A stretch of 64,000 bases of DNA. It comes from Alcaligenes faecalis (GTDB lineage Bacteria; Pseudomonadota; Gammaproteobacteria; Burkholderiales; Burkholderiaceae_B). A program made the translations under genes and the position numbers. Position 1 is the first letter of the stretch; each line of letters starts with the position of its first letter. Location of the stretch: the NCBI RefSeq assembly GCF_041521385.1, contig NZ_CP168006.1:2074858-2138857 (forward strand). Reading direction: 5' to 3'. The notes under the pieces were generated by a model. That model worked only from the letters and a program-made list of their open reading frames with translations. It was not told the origin of the DNA and did not search any database. Positions 1 to 8,501 of the stretch are shown here, in pieces.

Positions 1-58
1 TCTATATAATTTCCGTGAACAAATAAGCAACTAAAAACTTCGAGCGGGCCAGCACTGA

Positions 59-323
59 GGGCCTGCTAACACTAAAAGGAGCTTCACACTGGCTGGTGAT
101 TGAGCAGCAGGCTAGGCGTACAGGCCGCCGCGTGGGGTTCCACGCAAGGCTTGAGCAACAACGTATGCTGCTCAATCACCAGCCAGCCTGAAGGGTGAGT
201 AGGCAAACGCGCACCTACCTGCGTTGCGAATGCTCGCCGTGGCCCCACCATGGCTGCGCTTCGCGTCTTGCCATTCACGCGTTTGCATACTCATGTGAGG
301 CTCCTTTTAGTGTTAACAGGCCC
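59..323. repeat. Nested inverted-repeat (cloverleaf-like) element
   Basis: Three inverted repeats are nested here. The outer arms are 59-82 and 300-323 (24 bp, one mismatch). Inside them lie 89-109 with 166-186 (21 bp, perfect) and 196-211 with 278-293 (16 bp, one mismatch). A small hairpin, GCGTGG/CCACGC, sits in the loop of the first inner arm. A single strand could fold into an outer stem carrying two side arms. Both outer arms carry an AAAAGGAGC sequence that reads as a ribosome-binding site on its own strand. The element precedes ctaC but does not overlap it. No target-site duplication is visible. It could be a MITE-like repeat, a structured RNA, or a small gene with an inverted partial copy. 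Confidence 0.7.
172..294 (-). CDS. Possible 40-residue small protein inside the structured element
   Basis: This minus-strand ORF starts at ATG 294 and follows an AAGGAG site at six bases. It encodes a basic peptide beginning MSMQTREW and ending RLAGD. I do not recognise the family and it has no hydrophobic segment. The start region (278-293) is complementary to a later part of the same ORF (196-211), and the ribosome-binding site lies in the outer arm (300-323), which pairs with 59-82. Translation would therefore be masked if the transcript folds. The last codons are duplicated in inverted orientation at 89-109, right after a second copy of the ribosome-binding site. It may be a real peptide or only part of a repeat. 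Confidence 0.35.
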   Translation of the reverse strand: MSMQTREWQDAKRSHGGATASIRNAGRCAFAYSPFRLAGD

Positions 324-438
324 TAACTGCAACAAGCCCGCCACTGCAACACAGCAGTTTCTTCCAGCGTTGGATTTTTCGGAGCGTTGACGCAGCCGAA
401 CCCCGGTTTGGCATGGCAACACCAAAAGAGGGACAACA

Positions 439-1599
439 ATGAAGATGTGGAGAAGTTTATTTGCTCTGACCGCCTGTTCGACGGCAGGGCCTAGCCTGGC
501 TCAGGTCACCAATATGGAAGGTGGCCCCCGTGTCAATCAGCTCAATTTGCATAACGGGGTGACCCCCATCGCCCAGGACATTGCCTGGCTGCACTGGATG
601 ATGCTGATCATCTGTACCATCATCTTTATTGGCGTGTTCGGTGTGATGTTCTATTCCATCATCCGGCATCGCAAGTCCAAGGGCGCGATTGCCGCCCGCT
701 TTCACGAGCACCTGGGGGTGGAAGTAGCCTGGACCATCATCCCCTTTCTGATCGTGATCGGCATGGCATTGCCTGCCACTAAAACCGTGGTGGCCATGAA
801 GGACACCAGCAGCGCCGATCTGACCGTCAAGGTCACGGGTTATCAGTGGAAATGGGGCTACGAGTATCTGGATGGCCCGGCCACCGGCGTGAAATACCTG
901 TCCAACCTGTCCACCCCCCGCGCCCAGATTGAAGGTCGCGAACCCATTGGCCCCAACTACCTGATGGAAGTGGACAAGCCGCTGGTAGTCCCGGTTAACA
1001 AGAAAGTGCGCGTCATGCTAACTGCCGAGGATGTCATTCATTCCTGGATGGTGCCCGAGTTTGGCGTCAAGCAAGATGCCATCCCTGGTTTTTTGCGCGA
1101 TACCTGGTTCCGTGCAGACAAGGTCGGCACCTACCGCGGCCAATGTGCCGAACTGTGCGGCAAGGACCATGCTTACATGCCCATTGTGGTGCAGGTGATG
1201 GCGCAAGACGACTATGACACGTGGGCCAAAGAGCAGAACGACTTGATGACGGCCCAGGCCGACGACCCCAATAAAGAGTGGACCAAAGACGAGTTGATCG
1301 AGCGCGGCCAACAGATCTTCGCGCAAAACTGCGTGGCTTGCCACCAAGCCAACGGCAAAGGCATGCCCGGCACCTTCCCTGCTTTGGATGGCGATACGAA
1401 GTTTGTACTCGCCCCCATGAAAGGCCAGATCGACACCGTACTAAATGGTCACCCTGGCACCGCCATGGCCGCTTTCCGCAATCAACTTAACGACGTTCAG
1501 ATTGCAGCGGTCATTACCTACACACGCAACGCCTGGGGCAACGCGGGCAAAGGGCCTGATCCTGTCGTAATGCCCGCCGACGTCACGGCACAACGCTAA
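439..1599 (+). CDS. ctaC: Cytochrome c oxidase subunit II with fused cytochrome c domain
   Basis: This is the 386-residue CuA subunit of an aa3-type oxidase, accepting electrons from cytochrome c at the periplasmic face. A signal-like N-terminus is followed by two membrane helices at about residues 52-75 and 98-115. The CuA ligands are visible: His201, Cys236, Glu238, Cys240, His244 and Met247. A C-terminal cytochrome c domain carries CVACH at 298-302, with Met343 as the likely axial ligand. The fused cytochrome makes it a caa3-like subunit II, common in betaproteobacteria. The start follows a GAGGGACAAC ribosome-binding region. It is the first gene of the oxidase operon, 74 bp before ctaD. 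Confidence 0.97.
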   Translation: MKMWRSLFALTACSTAGPSLAQVTNMEGGPRVNQLNLHNGVTPIAQDIAWLHWMMLIICTIIFIGVFGVMFYSIIRHRKSKGAIAARFHEHLGVEVAWTIIPFLIVIGMALPATKTVVAMKDTSSADLTVKVTGYQWKWGYEYLDGPATGVKYLSNLSTPRAQIEGREPIGPNYLMEVDKPLVVPVNKKVRVMLTAEDVIHSWMVPEFGVKQDAIPGFLRDTWFRADKVGTYRGQCAELCGKDHAYMPIVVQVMAQDDYDTWAKEQNDLMTAQADDPNKEWTKDELIERGQQIFAQNCVACHQANGKGMPGTFPALDGDTKFVLAPMKGQIDTVLNGHPGTAMAAFRNQLNDVQIAAVITYTRNAWGNAGKGPDPVVMPADVTAQR

Positions 1600-1673
1600 G
1601 CCAGCGCCCGCCGCCATCACACTATCAATCCATCCCTGACTACGGCCAGGGGGAGTGCAGCAAGGAGTCAAGC

Positions 1674-3281
1674 ATGAGTAGCGTCACCGTCGACCATGTA
1701 GCGAACCCGAGCGGACATGATGATCACCATCATGCCCATGCCACCCCTAGCGGCTGGCGTCGCTGGCTGTTCGCCACCAATCACAAAGACATCGGGACCA
1801 TGTACCTGATCTTTTCCTTTGTGATGTTGCTGGAGGGCGGCGTGCTGGCCTTGCTGCTGCGTACTGAACTGTTCCAGCCGGGTCTGCAGTTTTTCCGGCC
1901 CGAGCTGTTTAACCAGTTCACCACCATGCACGGCCTGATCATGATTTTCGGCGCGATCATGCCGGCCTTCGTAGGATTTGCCAACTGGATGATTCCGCTG
2001 CAGATTGGCGCATCGGACATGGCCTTTGCCCGCATGAACAACTTCAGCTTCTGGCTGCTGCCCGTGGGCGCGATTCTGTTTACCGCGTCCTTCTTTGTGC
2101 CGGGCGGCGCGCCTGCCGGTGGCTGGACCATGTATGCACCGCTGTCCTTGCAGATGGGCCCTGGCATGGACTTCACAATCTTTGCGGTTCACATTCTGGG
2201 CGCGTCCTCCATCATGGGGGCCATCAATATTGTGGTGACGGTATTGAATATGCGCGCTCCCGGCATGACGCTGATGAAAATGCCGCTGTTTTGCTGGACC
2301 TGGCTGATTACCGCGTACCTGCTGATTGCCGTGATGCCCGTGCTGGCCGCTGCCGTAACCATGCTGCTGACCGACCGCCACTTTGGCACTCACTTCTTTA
2401 ACGCCGCCGGTGGAGGCGATCCGGTTCTGTACCAGCACATTTTCTGGTTCTTCGGCCACCCCGAGGTCTACATCATGATCTTGCCGGCCTTCGGGATTGT
2501 ATCGGCCATCGTGCCTGCCTTCTCGCGCAAGGCTCTGTTTGGCTATGCCTCCATGGTGTATGCAACCGCCGCCATTGCGATTCTGTCCTTCCTGGTCTGG
2601 GCGCACCACATGTTCACCACCGGGATGCCAGTCACTGGGCAGTTGTATTTCATGTACGCCACCATGCTGATTTCCATTCCGACCGGGGTGAAAATCTTTA
2701 ACTGGGTAGCCACCATGTGGCGCGGTTCGCTGTCTTTTGAAACGCCCATGCTGTTTTCCATCGGCTTTATCTTCGTGTTCACCATTGGCGGTTTTACCGG
2801 CCTGATCCTGGCCGTGGCTCCGATTGATATTGCGGTACACGACACCTATTACGTGGTGGCTCACTTCCACTATGTGCTGGTAGCCGGATCGCTCTTTGCC
2901 CTGTTTGGTGGTGCCTACTACTGGCTGCCCAAGTGGACAGGCCGTATGTACAACGAGCGTCTGGGCAAGATCCACTTCTGGTCCACCATGATCTCGTTCA
3001 ACGTGACCTTCTTTCCCATGCACTTTCTGGGTCTGGCAGGCATGCCACGTCGCTATGTGGACTACGCCGGTCAGTTCACGGATTTCCACCAGATTGCCAC
3101 CATTGGCGCCTTCTGGTTCGGCCTGTCGCAACTGCTGCTGATCTACATCGTGATCCAGGCCGCTCGCGGTAAAGGGGAAGTGGCCAGTGCCAAGCCCTGG
3201 GAAGGCGCGGAAGGCTTGGAATGGACGGTGCCCTCGCCCGCTCCGCATCACACCTTTGAAGTCCCCCCTGTCGTCAAGTAA
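1674..3281 (+). CDS. ctaD: Cytochrome c oxidase subunit I
   Basis: This is the 535-residue catalytic subunit carrying heme a and the heme a3-CuB centre. The sequence shows the family hallmarks: the heme a ligand region TTMHGLIM, the CuB His-Tyr motif in [10 protein letters not shown], the paired histidines in WAHHMFTTG, and the heme ligands in [13 protein letters not shown]. Twelve hydrophobic segments fit the standard fold, and the length is normal. An AAGGAG site lies just before the ATG. It follows subunit II and precedes a small assembly gene in the same operon. A long minus-strand ORF opposite this gene is a shadow. Confidence 0.98.
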   Translation: MSSVTVDHVANPSGHDDHHHAHATPSGWRRWLFATNHKDIGTMYLIFSFVMLLEGGVLALLLRTELFQPGLQFFRPELFNQFTTMHGLIMIFGAIMPAFVGFANWMIPLQIGASDMAFARMNNFSFWLLPVGAILFTASFFVPGGAPAGGWTMYAPLSLQMGPGMDFTIFAVHILGASSIMGAINIVVTVLNMRAPGMTLMKMPLFCWTWLITAYLLIAVMPVLAAAVTMLLTDRHFGTHFFNAAGGGDPVLYQHIFWFFGHPEVYIMILPAFGIVSAIVPAFSRKALFGYASMVYATAAIAILSFLVWAHHMFTTGMPVTGQLYFMYATMLISIPTGVKIFNWVATMWRGSLSFETPMLFSIGFIFVFTIGGFTGLILAVAPIDIAVHDTYYVVAHFHYVLVAGSLFALFGGAYYWLPKWTGRMYNERLGKIHFWSTMISFNVTFFPMHFLGLAGMPRRYVDYAGQFTDFHQIATIGAFWFGLSQLLLIYIVIQAARGKGEVASAKPWEGAEGLEWTVPSPAPHHTFEVPPVVK

Positions 3282-3298
3282 CACTGGAGGAACGCCCT

Positions 3299-3412
3299 AT
3301 GACCCCCGAACAACGCCGTCGCAACCGCCGTCTGGGACTGCTCCTGGCCGTGTTCGTCATTGCCATCATGGCCTGGACTTTTCTAAAAGGCAGTCAGTTT
3401 TTAGGACAGTGA
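3299..3412 (+). CDS. Cytochrome oxidase small assembly protein (37 residues)
   Basis: This very short gene encodes an Arg-rich N-terminus (residues 6-11) and one membrane helix (about 12-29), ending in FLGQ. The position and shape match the small assembly protein commonly found between ctaD and ctaG in betaproteobacterial oxidase operons. A GGAGG site lies just upstream of the ATG. The next gene begins 1 bp after its stop. Normally ctaG follows here, but it is absent. Its exact role is not known to me; help in oxidase assembly is an inference from context. Confidence 0.8.
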   Translation: MTPEQRRRNRRLGLLLAVFVIAIMAWTFLKGSQFLGQ

Positions 3413-3413
3413 T

Positions 3414-3638
3414 ATGGATGACGATTTTCGGGACCTCACACGGCGCAAGCTCAGTTTTTTCCAGACATTGAAAGCCATTGCCTGGGGTTTTTTTGGAGTC
3501 CGTCGTGGCCGTGACCATGAGCAGGACATTGCCAAGATCAATCCGGTCTATCTGATTATTGCCGCCTTGATCGCCACGGTTGTTTTCGTTGTGGGCCTGA
3601 TTATGGTGGCCCGCTGGTTCATTGGTCAGGCCGGCTGA
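3414..3638 (+). CDS. DUF2970 membrane protein
   Basis: This 74-residue protein has a basic, soluble N-terminal half with the stretch LKAIAWGFFGVR, and one strong membrane helix at about residues 45-68. It matches the DUF2970 family, which sits in cytochrome oxidase operons of betaproteobacteria. It starts 1 bp after the stop of the small assembly gene, so the two are probably translationally coupled. Its biochemical function is unknown. In related genomes the copper chaperone gene ctaG lies between these two genes. Confidence 0.85.
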   Translation: MDDDFRDLTRRKLSFFQTLKAIAWGFFGVRRGRDHEQDIAKINPVYLIIAALIATVVFVVGLIMVARWFIGQAG

Positions 3639-3688
3639 ACCCTGGCCGGATACTGTGCCCCAGGGCACATGACCCGAAGGAGAACACT

Positions 3689-4564
3689 ATGCATGTCGAG
3701 ACTACGGCTCACCCGTCCAAGGCGCCGTATTACTACGTCCCCGGCTTGTCAGGGCACCCGGTACGCGCCAGCCTTTCCCTGTGCCTGACGCTGCTGGGCG
3801 CGGCGACCTGGATCAATAACTGGCCGGGCGGTTTCTGGGTGTTCCTGGTCGGGATTCTCAGCTTCCTGCTGGTCCTGTTCTTCTGGTTCAGCGACGCCGT
3901 GCGTGAATCCGAAACGGGCCTGAACAGCACACGCGTAGACATCTCCTATCGCTGGAGCATGTCCTGGTTCATCTTTTCTGAGGTCATGTTTTTTGCCGCC
4001 TTTTTCGGGGCGCTCTGGTATACCCGCGAAATTTCCACACCGCTGTTAAGCGATCTGGATCATCGCGCCCTGCTCTGGCCGGACTTTACCGGGACATGGC
4101 CCAATCAGGGGCCAGCGGGCACGATCGCTCCGTTCCAGACAGTTGGCCCACTATGGTTGCCAACGATCAACACGGCTTTGCTGCTGACCTCGGGCGTTAC
4201 CCTGACCATCGCTCACCATGCACTGCGCGCCAGCAAGCGTAGCAGCGCAATCTTCTGGCTGTTCATGACGGTCGCACTGGGCTTTGCCTTTGTGGCCTGC
4301 CAGGCCTACGAATACCTGCACGCCTACGCCGAGCTGAACCTGAAGTTCACCTCCGGTGCCTATGGGGCCTTGTTCTATATGTTGACGGGTTTTCACGGCT
4401 TTCACGTGATTATCGGCGCCACCATGCTGACGGTGATGCTGATACGGCTGATGCGCGGCCACTTTACCGCCGAACACCACTTTGGTTTTGAAGGTGCCGC
4501 CTGGTATTGGCACTTTGTGGATGTGGTGTGGCTGGGCTTGTATCTGTACGTGTACTGGTTCTAG
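3689..4564 (+). CDS. ctaE: Cytochrome c oxidase subunit III
   Basis: This is the 291-residue subunit III, which stabilises the catalytic core of the aa3 oxidase. Seven hydrophobic helices are present, with the conserved GFHGFHVIIG segment and the C-terminal WYWHFVDVVWLGLYLYVYWF-type ending of the family. It starts after an AAGGAGAA ribosome-binding site. A loop after helix 3 is typical of the bacterial subunit. The operon then meets a short gene on the opposite strand (4608-4814) before continuing with surf1. Confidence 0.97.
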   Translation: MHVETTAHPSKAPYYYVPGLSGHPVRASLSLCLTLLGAATWINNWPGGFWVFLVGILSFLLVLFFWFSDAVRESETGLNSTRVDISYRWSMSWFIFSEVMFFAAFFGALWYTREISTPLLSDLDHRALLWPDFTGTWPNQGPAGTIAPFQTVGPLWLPTINTALLLTSGVTLTIAHHALRASKRSSAIFWLFMTVALGFAFVACQAYEYLHAYAELNLKFTSGAYGALFYMLTGFHGFHVIIGATMLTVMLIRLMRGHFTAEHHFGFEGAAWYWHFVDVVWLGLYLYVYWF

Positions 4565-4607
4565 TGATTCATGCCCCAGGCCCGCTTGCTCGGGCCTGGG
4601 TTTTACT

Positions 4608-4814
4608 TCAGGCCACAGGCACGCCAGTACTGTCAATCCAACCCAGATAATGGGCCAGCAACACAAACAGGAACAAGGCCACGGACAAGCCCACTCGCCA
4701 GGTCAAGGCATAGGCCATGCGACTGGAGTTGCCCCGGTCCCGCATCAAATACACCAGAGCCGAACCCAGCGACACAATAATCCCCAGAAACACGATCAGG
4801 ACTAACACACGCAT
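4608..4814 (-). CDS. Twin transmembrane protein, DUF2909 family
   Basis: This 68-residue protein has two membrane helices, at about residues 2-22 and 41-60, joined by a short basic loop (MRDRGNSSRMAYAL). It matches the DUF2909 twin-transmembrane family, which is commonly embedded in betaproteobacterial oxidase clusters. It is read against the surrounding cta genes, with its start 28 bp before the chosen start of surf1 on the other strand. Function is unknown. Conservation of this inverted placement in relatives, as I recall it, argues that the ORF is real. Confidence 0.75.
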   Translation of the reverse strand: MRVLVLIVFLGIIVSLGSALVYLMRDRGNSSRMAYALTWRVGLSVALFLFVLLAHYLGWIDSTGVPVA

Positions 4815-4842
4815 TACGTCTCCCCCGCTTCAGGTTGAATGG

Positions 4843-5625
4843 ATGTCCAGCAACAATTCTCGTTCTTCTTCGACTCGACCCCTGCTTGCCCTGGTTTGTC
4901 TGGGTTTGCTGATGTTGCTGTTCATTAGCCTGGGGCGTTGGCAACTGAGCCGCGCACAGGAACGTCAAAGCCTGGCACAACAAATAGAACAAGGCCGCCA
5001 GCAAGCCCCCCTCCATATTGATTCCCAGGCCAGCCTGGATAAAGGCGCCTTGTGGCAGTCTGTCGCCGTGCACGGCTCCTGGCGCAGTGAGTTAACTGTA
5101 CTCCTGGATAATCGCAATTTCAAAGGTAAGCCGGGCTACTGGATTGCGACTCCTTTTGTGCTGGACGAAGGTGATCTGGCAGGCTCCAGCCTGCTCGTAC
5201 TCCGGGGTTGGCTGGCTCGCGTACCGGGACAAGCGCCTAGCGTGCCGGATGCCCCATCTGGCTCCGAGACCATCTCCGGAGAATTGCTGGAACGCGTGCC
5301 GCGTCTGTTTGAACTAGGCAGCAGCCCCTTGCCCGAGCACTTGCCCAGCCCTTCTGGTACGCCCCCTGTGGTGCAGAACCTGGCCCTGGAAGATCTGCGT
5401 AGCCGCATTGATCTGCCTGTACTGCCCCGTGTGCTGGCCCAGACCGCCCCCGCCTCGCAATTGCAAACCAACTGGCCCGACCCGAATATCGACTTTGAAA
5501 AGAACCGAGGCTATGCCCTGCAATGGTTCGGTTTTGCCCTGATTGCCCTGTGTGCCTGGATCGGTGTAGCGTGGAAATGGCTACGACGCTCCAGACCCAA
5601 CTTTGCCCCTACAAGGAAAACCTGA
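4843..5625 (+). CDS. SURF1 family cytochrome oxidase assembly protein
   Basis: This 260-residue protein assists heme a insertion into subunit I. The family layout is clear: an N-terminal membrane helix (about residues 14-32) with the GRWQLSRA motif after it, a periplasmic domain with GSW and LLDNRNFKGKPGYW, and a C-terminal helix before WKWLRRSR. The reading frame is open further upstream to 4717, but that part overlaps the opposite-strand DUF2909 gene and has no family similarity, so I choose ATG 4843. The stop lies directly before the GTG start of the next gene. Confidence 0.92.
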   Translation: MSSNNSRSSSTRPLLALVCLGLLMLLFISLGRWQLSRAQERQSLAQQIEQGRQQAPLHIDSQASLDKGALWQSVAVHGSWRSELTVLLDNRNFKGKPGYWIATPFVLDEGDLAGSSLLVLRGWLARVPGQAPSVPDAPSGSETISGELLERVPRLFELGSSPLPEHLPSPSGTPPVVQNLALEDLRSRIDLPVLPRVLAQTAPASQLQTNWPDPNIDFEKNRGYALQWFGFALIALCAWIGVAWKWLRRSRPNFAPTRKT

Positions 5626-5626
5626 C

Positions 5627-6256
5627 GTGGACACGACTCAAACCCCTGCCCGCCCGCGTTCCCTGACTCCGTTGTATCTGCTGCTGGCAGTCAGTCTGGC
5701 ACCGGTACTGTTTGCGCTGGCGGCCTACTACATGCCTTCGTTGGGGCTACGGCCTGAGCAAAGCAATGCCTATGGTCAATTGATTGAGCCACAACGCAGC
5801 GTACCTGAACAGGCAGCACTGCCCCTGCAGACTCTGCAAGGGGAGGACTTTGATCTGCAGTCCCTGCGGGGCCGTTGGGTACTGGTCAGTGCCGACGAGA
5901 GCGCCTGCCCCGAAAGCTGCGTGCGCAAGCTGTTTATCCTGCGCAACTCCCATGCCAGCCAGGGTAAGAATGTGGACCGACTCGCCCGCGTCTGGTTTGT
6001 GACGGACCAAGGCCAGCCTTCAGCGCAAATTCTGGAAGCCTATCTAGGCACTCATATGCTGCGCGCCGATCCGAGCCAGTTGGCCGAGTTTCTAGCCCCT
6101 GGAACCGACAGCAGTGCTGCCGAACAAGCGGTCAAAAATGGCATGTGGATCATCGACCCCAATGGCAATTTAATGATGGTGTTCCCCGGTGATGCCGACC
6201 CTATCAAAGTTCGCACCGACATACGCAAACTGCTGAACAACTCACGCATCGGATAA
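5627..6256 (+). CDS. SCO-like thioredoxin-fold assembly protein
   Basis: This membrane-anchored protein of 209 residues has one N-terminal helix and a thioredoxin-like periplasmic domain. It carries CPESC (Cys94, Cys98), the CxxxC copper motif of SCO proteins. The conserved downstream histidine of classical SCO is not evident: the matching stretch reads KNGMWIIDPNG. I choose the GTG at 5627, just after the surf1 stop, because AAGGA lies nine bases before it. An upstream ATG at 5603 would overlap surf1. It may serve copper delivery or thiol reduction in CuA assembly. With no ctaG in the operon, it is the only visible candidate metallochaperone here. Confidence 0.75.
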   Translation: MDTTQTPARPRSLTPLYLLLAVSLAPVLFALAAYYMPSLGLRPEQSNAYGQLIEPQRSVPEQAALPLQTLQGEDFDLQSLRGRWVLVSADESACPESCVRKLFILRNSHASQGKNVDRLARVWFVTDQGQPSAQILEAYLGTHMLRADPSQLAEFLAPGTDSSAAEQAVKNGMWIIDPNGNLMMVFPGDADPIKVRTDIRKLLNNSRIG

Positions 6257-6260
6257 GTTT

Positions 6261-7334
6261 ATGGCCGATATCCGCCAACGCTACCGCAAACTGGTCTACC
6301 TGACCTGGTTCCTGACCTTGGACCTGATCATGTTCGGCGCGTTTGTCCGTCTGACCGATTCGGGCCTGGGCTGCCCGGACTGGCCCGGTTGCTATGGCAA
6401 ACTCTCGCCGCTAGGCGCGAGCGCACATATCGAACAAGCCTATCAAGCCATGCCTTATGGTCCGGTCAGTTGGAGCAAGGCCTGGATTGAAATGATTCAC
6501 CGCTATGTGGGCGCGGCCTTGGGCATGCTGATTATTGCCATCGTCTGGATGGCCTGGCGGCATCGTCACACCTTGGGCCATTCGGCTCGGCTGGCCCTGT
6601 TCACCTTGCTGGCCGTCTGCGTACAAGGAGCCTTTGGTGCCTGGACCGTGACCCACAAGCTAATGCCTATTATCGTCACCACCCACTTGCTGGGCGGCAT
6701 GAGCGTACTGGCCTTGATGACCTGGCTGGCCGTACGCGAGAACCCCGGCCCGCCGGTGTCTCCTGTCACCCGCCGCTGGCGACCTTGGCTGATTGGTTCC
6801 TTCATTCTGCTAACGATTCAGATTGGCCTGGGTGGATGGGTCAGCACCAACTATGCGGCGCTGGCCTGCATGGACTTTCCGCAATGCCACAGCCAATGGA
6901 TACCCGAGATGGATTTACATGGCGGGTTTTCGCTGTTTCGCGCACTGGGCGAGCTGCCTTCTGGCGAGATGATTTCCCAGGCCGCGCTGACCGCTATTCA
7001 CTGGGTTCATAGAAACATGGCCTTTCTGGTGTTTCTGGTTCTGGGTTCCGTTGCGTGGAAATTACGCGCCGATCCCGTACTACGCCGCCCGGCAACGTTA
7101 GTCCTTTTGTTGCTGTTGGCCCAGCTCATCACGGGGTTAACCACGATCTTTTTCCAGTGGCCTCTTTTGATTGCCGTCCTGCATAATGGGGGAGCTGCCG
7201 GTCTCGTTTTATGCTGCGTCACCCTGTTGGTACGGCTTTCCCGCAAGTCGACTGTCCCCCAAGGAATACAGTATGACAAACACCGCTACCCTGGCTCCCG
7301 CCTCGCTCCTGCGCCAGTATCTGGTACTGACTAA
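6261..7334 (+). CDS. ctaA: Heme A synthase (COX15/CtaA family)
   Basis: This 357-residue membrane protein oxidises heme O to heme A. It has eight hydrophobic helices and the family motifs [19 protein letters not shown] and EMIHRY near the N-terminus, HKLMPI and HLLGG in the middle, and IHWVHR and LHNGGA towards the end, which supply heme-ligand histidines. It begins 4 bp after the SCO-like gene. The C-terminus runs past the start of ctaB by 62 bp in a different frame; the last 35 or so residues are not family-like. That tail may be a recent extension, or the reading frame may be shifted near the end. Confidence 0.95.
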   Translation: MADIRQRYRKLVYLTWFLTLDLIMFGAFVRLTDSGLGCPDWPGCYGKLSPLGASAHIEQAYQAMPYGPVSWSKAWIEMIHRYVGAALGMLIIAIVWMAWRHRHTLGHSARLALFTLLAVCVQGAFGAWTVTHKLMPIIVTTHLLGGMSVLALMTWLAVRENPGPPVSPVTRRWRPWLIGSFILLTIQIGLGGWVSTNYAALACMDFPQCHSQWIPEMDLHGGFSLFRALGELPSGEMISQAALTAIHWVHRNMAFLVFLVLGSVAWKLRADPVLRRPATLVLLLLLAQLITGLTTIFFQWPLLIAVLHNGGAAGLVLCCVTLLVRLSRKSTVPQGIQYDKHRYPGSRLAPAPVSGTD

Positions 7335-8166
7335 ACCACGAGTCACCCAACTGGCTGTTTTCTGTGCCGTCATCGGCATGTTTCTGGCTGCTCCCGGCCT
7401 GCCCGATCCGGGTACGGTGGTCGCAGGCACGCTAGGCATATGGATGCTGGCGGCTGCCGCCTTTGCCATCAATTGCCTGATCGAAAGCCAGATTGATGCC
7501 CGCATGCTGCGCACCGCCCGACGCGGTACGGCACGCGGCACCATTACCCCACCCCAAGTGCTGGCCATGTCTGGTTTGCTGGGCGGCATGGGCATGCTGG
7601 TGCTGTACTACTGGGTGAATCCACTGACCATGTGGCTGACCCTGGCCACCTTCATTGGTTACGCAGTGATCTATACCGTGATCCTCAAACCCCTGACCCC
7701 ACAAAATATCGTCATCGGTGGTTTGTCCGGTGCTATGCCACCCGCCCTGGGCTGGGCTGCCATTGCCAACGCCGTCCCGGCTGAAGCCTGGTTGCTGGTG
7801 CTAATTATCTTCATCTGGACGCCCCCACACTTCTGGGCATTGGCGCTCTACCGTCAACACGACTACCAGCGCGCTGGCCTGCCCATGCTGCCCGTCACTC
7901 ACGGCAAAACATTTACGACACTACATGTACTGCTCTACAGCTACATCCTGATGGCCTCCAGCCTACTGCCTTTTATCATCCGCATGAGCGGCCCTCTGTA
8001 CCTGGCTACCGCCCTTTTGCTGGGCGCACGCTTCATTCAATACGCCCACCAACTGCACCGCCACTATAGCGATGAACTGTCCCGTAAGCTGTTCCGCTTT
8101 TCCATCATTTATCTGGCGGTTCTGTTTGGGGCGCTGCTACTGGATCACTGGGTGCGCTTGATCTGA
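7273..8166 (+). CDS. ctaB: Heme O synthase (protoheme IX farnesyltransferase)
   Basis: This 297-residue UbiA-superfamily enzyme transfers a farnesyl group to heme b, giving heme O for CtaA. It shows the N-terminal LTKPRVTQL motif, the Asp-containing loop [18 protein letters not shown], and the second loop with [10 protein letters not shown] and [11 protein letters not shown]. Nine membrane segments are predicted by eye. The start ATG at 7273 follows AAGGAATACAGT, inside the end of ctaA. The frame is open back to 7171 but without family similarity. It is the last gene of the oxidase operon; no classical SCO/senC gene follows. Confidence 0.96.
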   Translation: MTNTATLAPASLLRQYLVLTKPRVTQLAVFCAVIGMFLAAPGLPDPGTVVAGTLGIWMLAAAAFAINCLIESQIDARMLRTARRGTARGTITPPQVLAMSGLLGGMGMLVLYYWVNPLTMWLTLATFIGYAVIYTVILKPLTPQNIVIGGLSGAMPPALGWAAIANAVPAEAWLLVLIIFIWTPPHFWALALYRQHDYQRAGLPMLPVTHGKTFTTLHVLLYSYILMASSLLPFIIRMSGPLYLATALLLGARFIQYAHQLHRHYSDELSRKLFRFSIIYLAVLFGALLLDHWVRLI

Positions 8167-8192
8167 TCAACACCAGGATGTAATACGTAGAC

Positions 8193-8239
8193 TTTTGGGA
8201 CATGTTGAAAAAAACACGACTTTTCGACATGTCCCAAAA
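8193..8239. repeat. 13-bp perfect inverted repeat after ctaB
   Basis: TTTTGGGACATGT at 8193-8205 is repeated in inverted form at 8227-8239, and GAAAA/TTTTC can extend the stem inwards. No clear T-tract follows on the plus strand. It may act as a terminator for ctaB, or as an operator or insertion scar at the edge of the Fic remnant next to it. Confidence 0.6.
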
Positions 8240-8251
8240 ATATGTCTACCG

Positions 8252-8482
8252 CTTGTACACATACGCCGGTTTGAAGCTATCCACCCGTTCAGTGACGGTA
8301 ATGGGCGAACGGGCCGAATCCCAAACCTAGTAGAGCAAGGAATTGCACAACGGCAAACCGCATCAAAAATACTGAAAGATCTTGTCGCCTTGAAAATCCT
8401 GAACGAAGTCACTGTCGGGCGCGAAAAGGTCTTCATCAATCTAGGCTTGATGGCCTTGCTAAAGGGAGACAACGCCCGCTAA
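8252..8482 (+). pseudogene. Fic family protein remnant
   Basis: The frame still encodes the Fic active-site motif HPFSDGNGRTGR and, right after it, the C-terminal DNA-binding-like part of a Fic protein (LVEQGIAQRQTASKILKDL, then VGREKVFIN). In intact Fic proteins roughly a hundred residues separate these parts, so there is an internal in-frame deletion. The N-terminal two thirds are also missing. The upstream frame merges into the 13-bp palindrome. The fragment ends 19 bp before the convergent antiporter gene. An AMPylase of this size is unlikely to work. Confidence 0.8.
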
Positions 8483-8501
8483 AAGCAGGCGTTGTCTCTA
8501 C

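Noticed and set aside
84..278. 64-codon minus-strand ORF in the first 300 bases
   Set aside because: The overlapping 40-codon frame has the better ribosome-binding site; this one has none and runs through the repeat arms.
59..323. Integron attC site
   Set aside because: The arms lack the RYYYAAC and GTTRRRY core pair and no integrase gene is near.
1668..3284. 538-codon minus-strand ORF opposite ctaD
   Set aside because: It mirrors the whole length of a clear subunit I gene and is rich in His and Gln, as expected from reverse reading of a GC-rich membrane protein gene.
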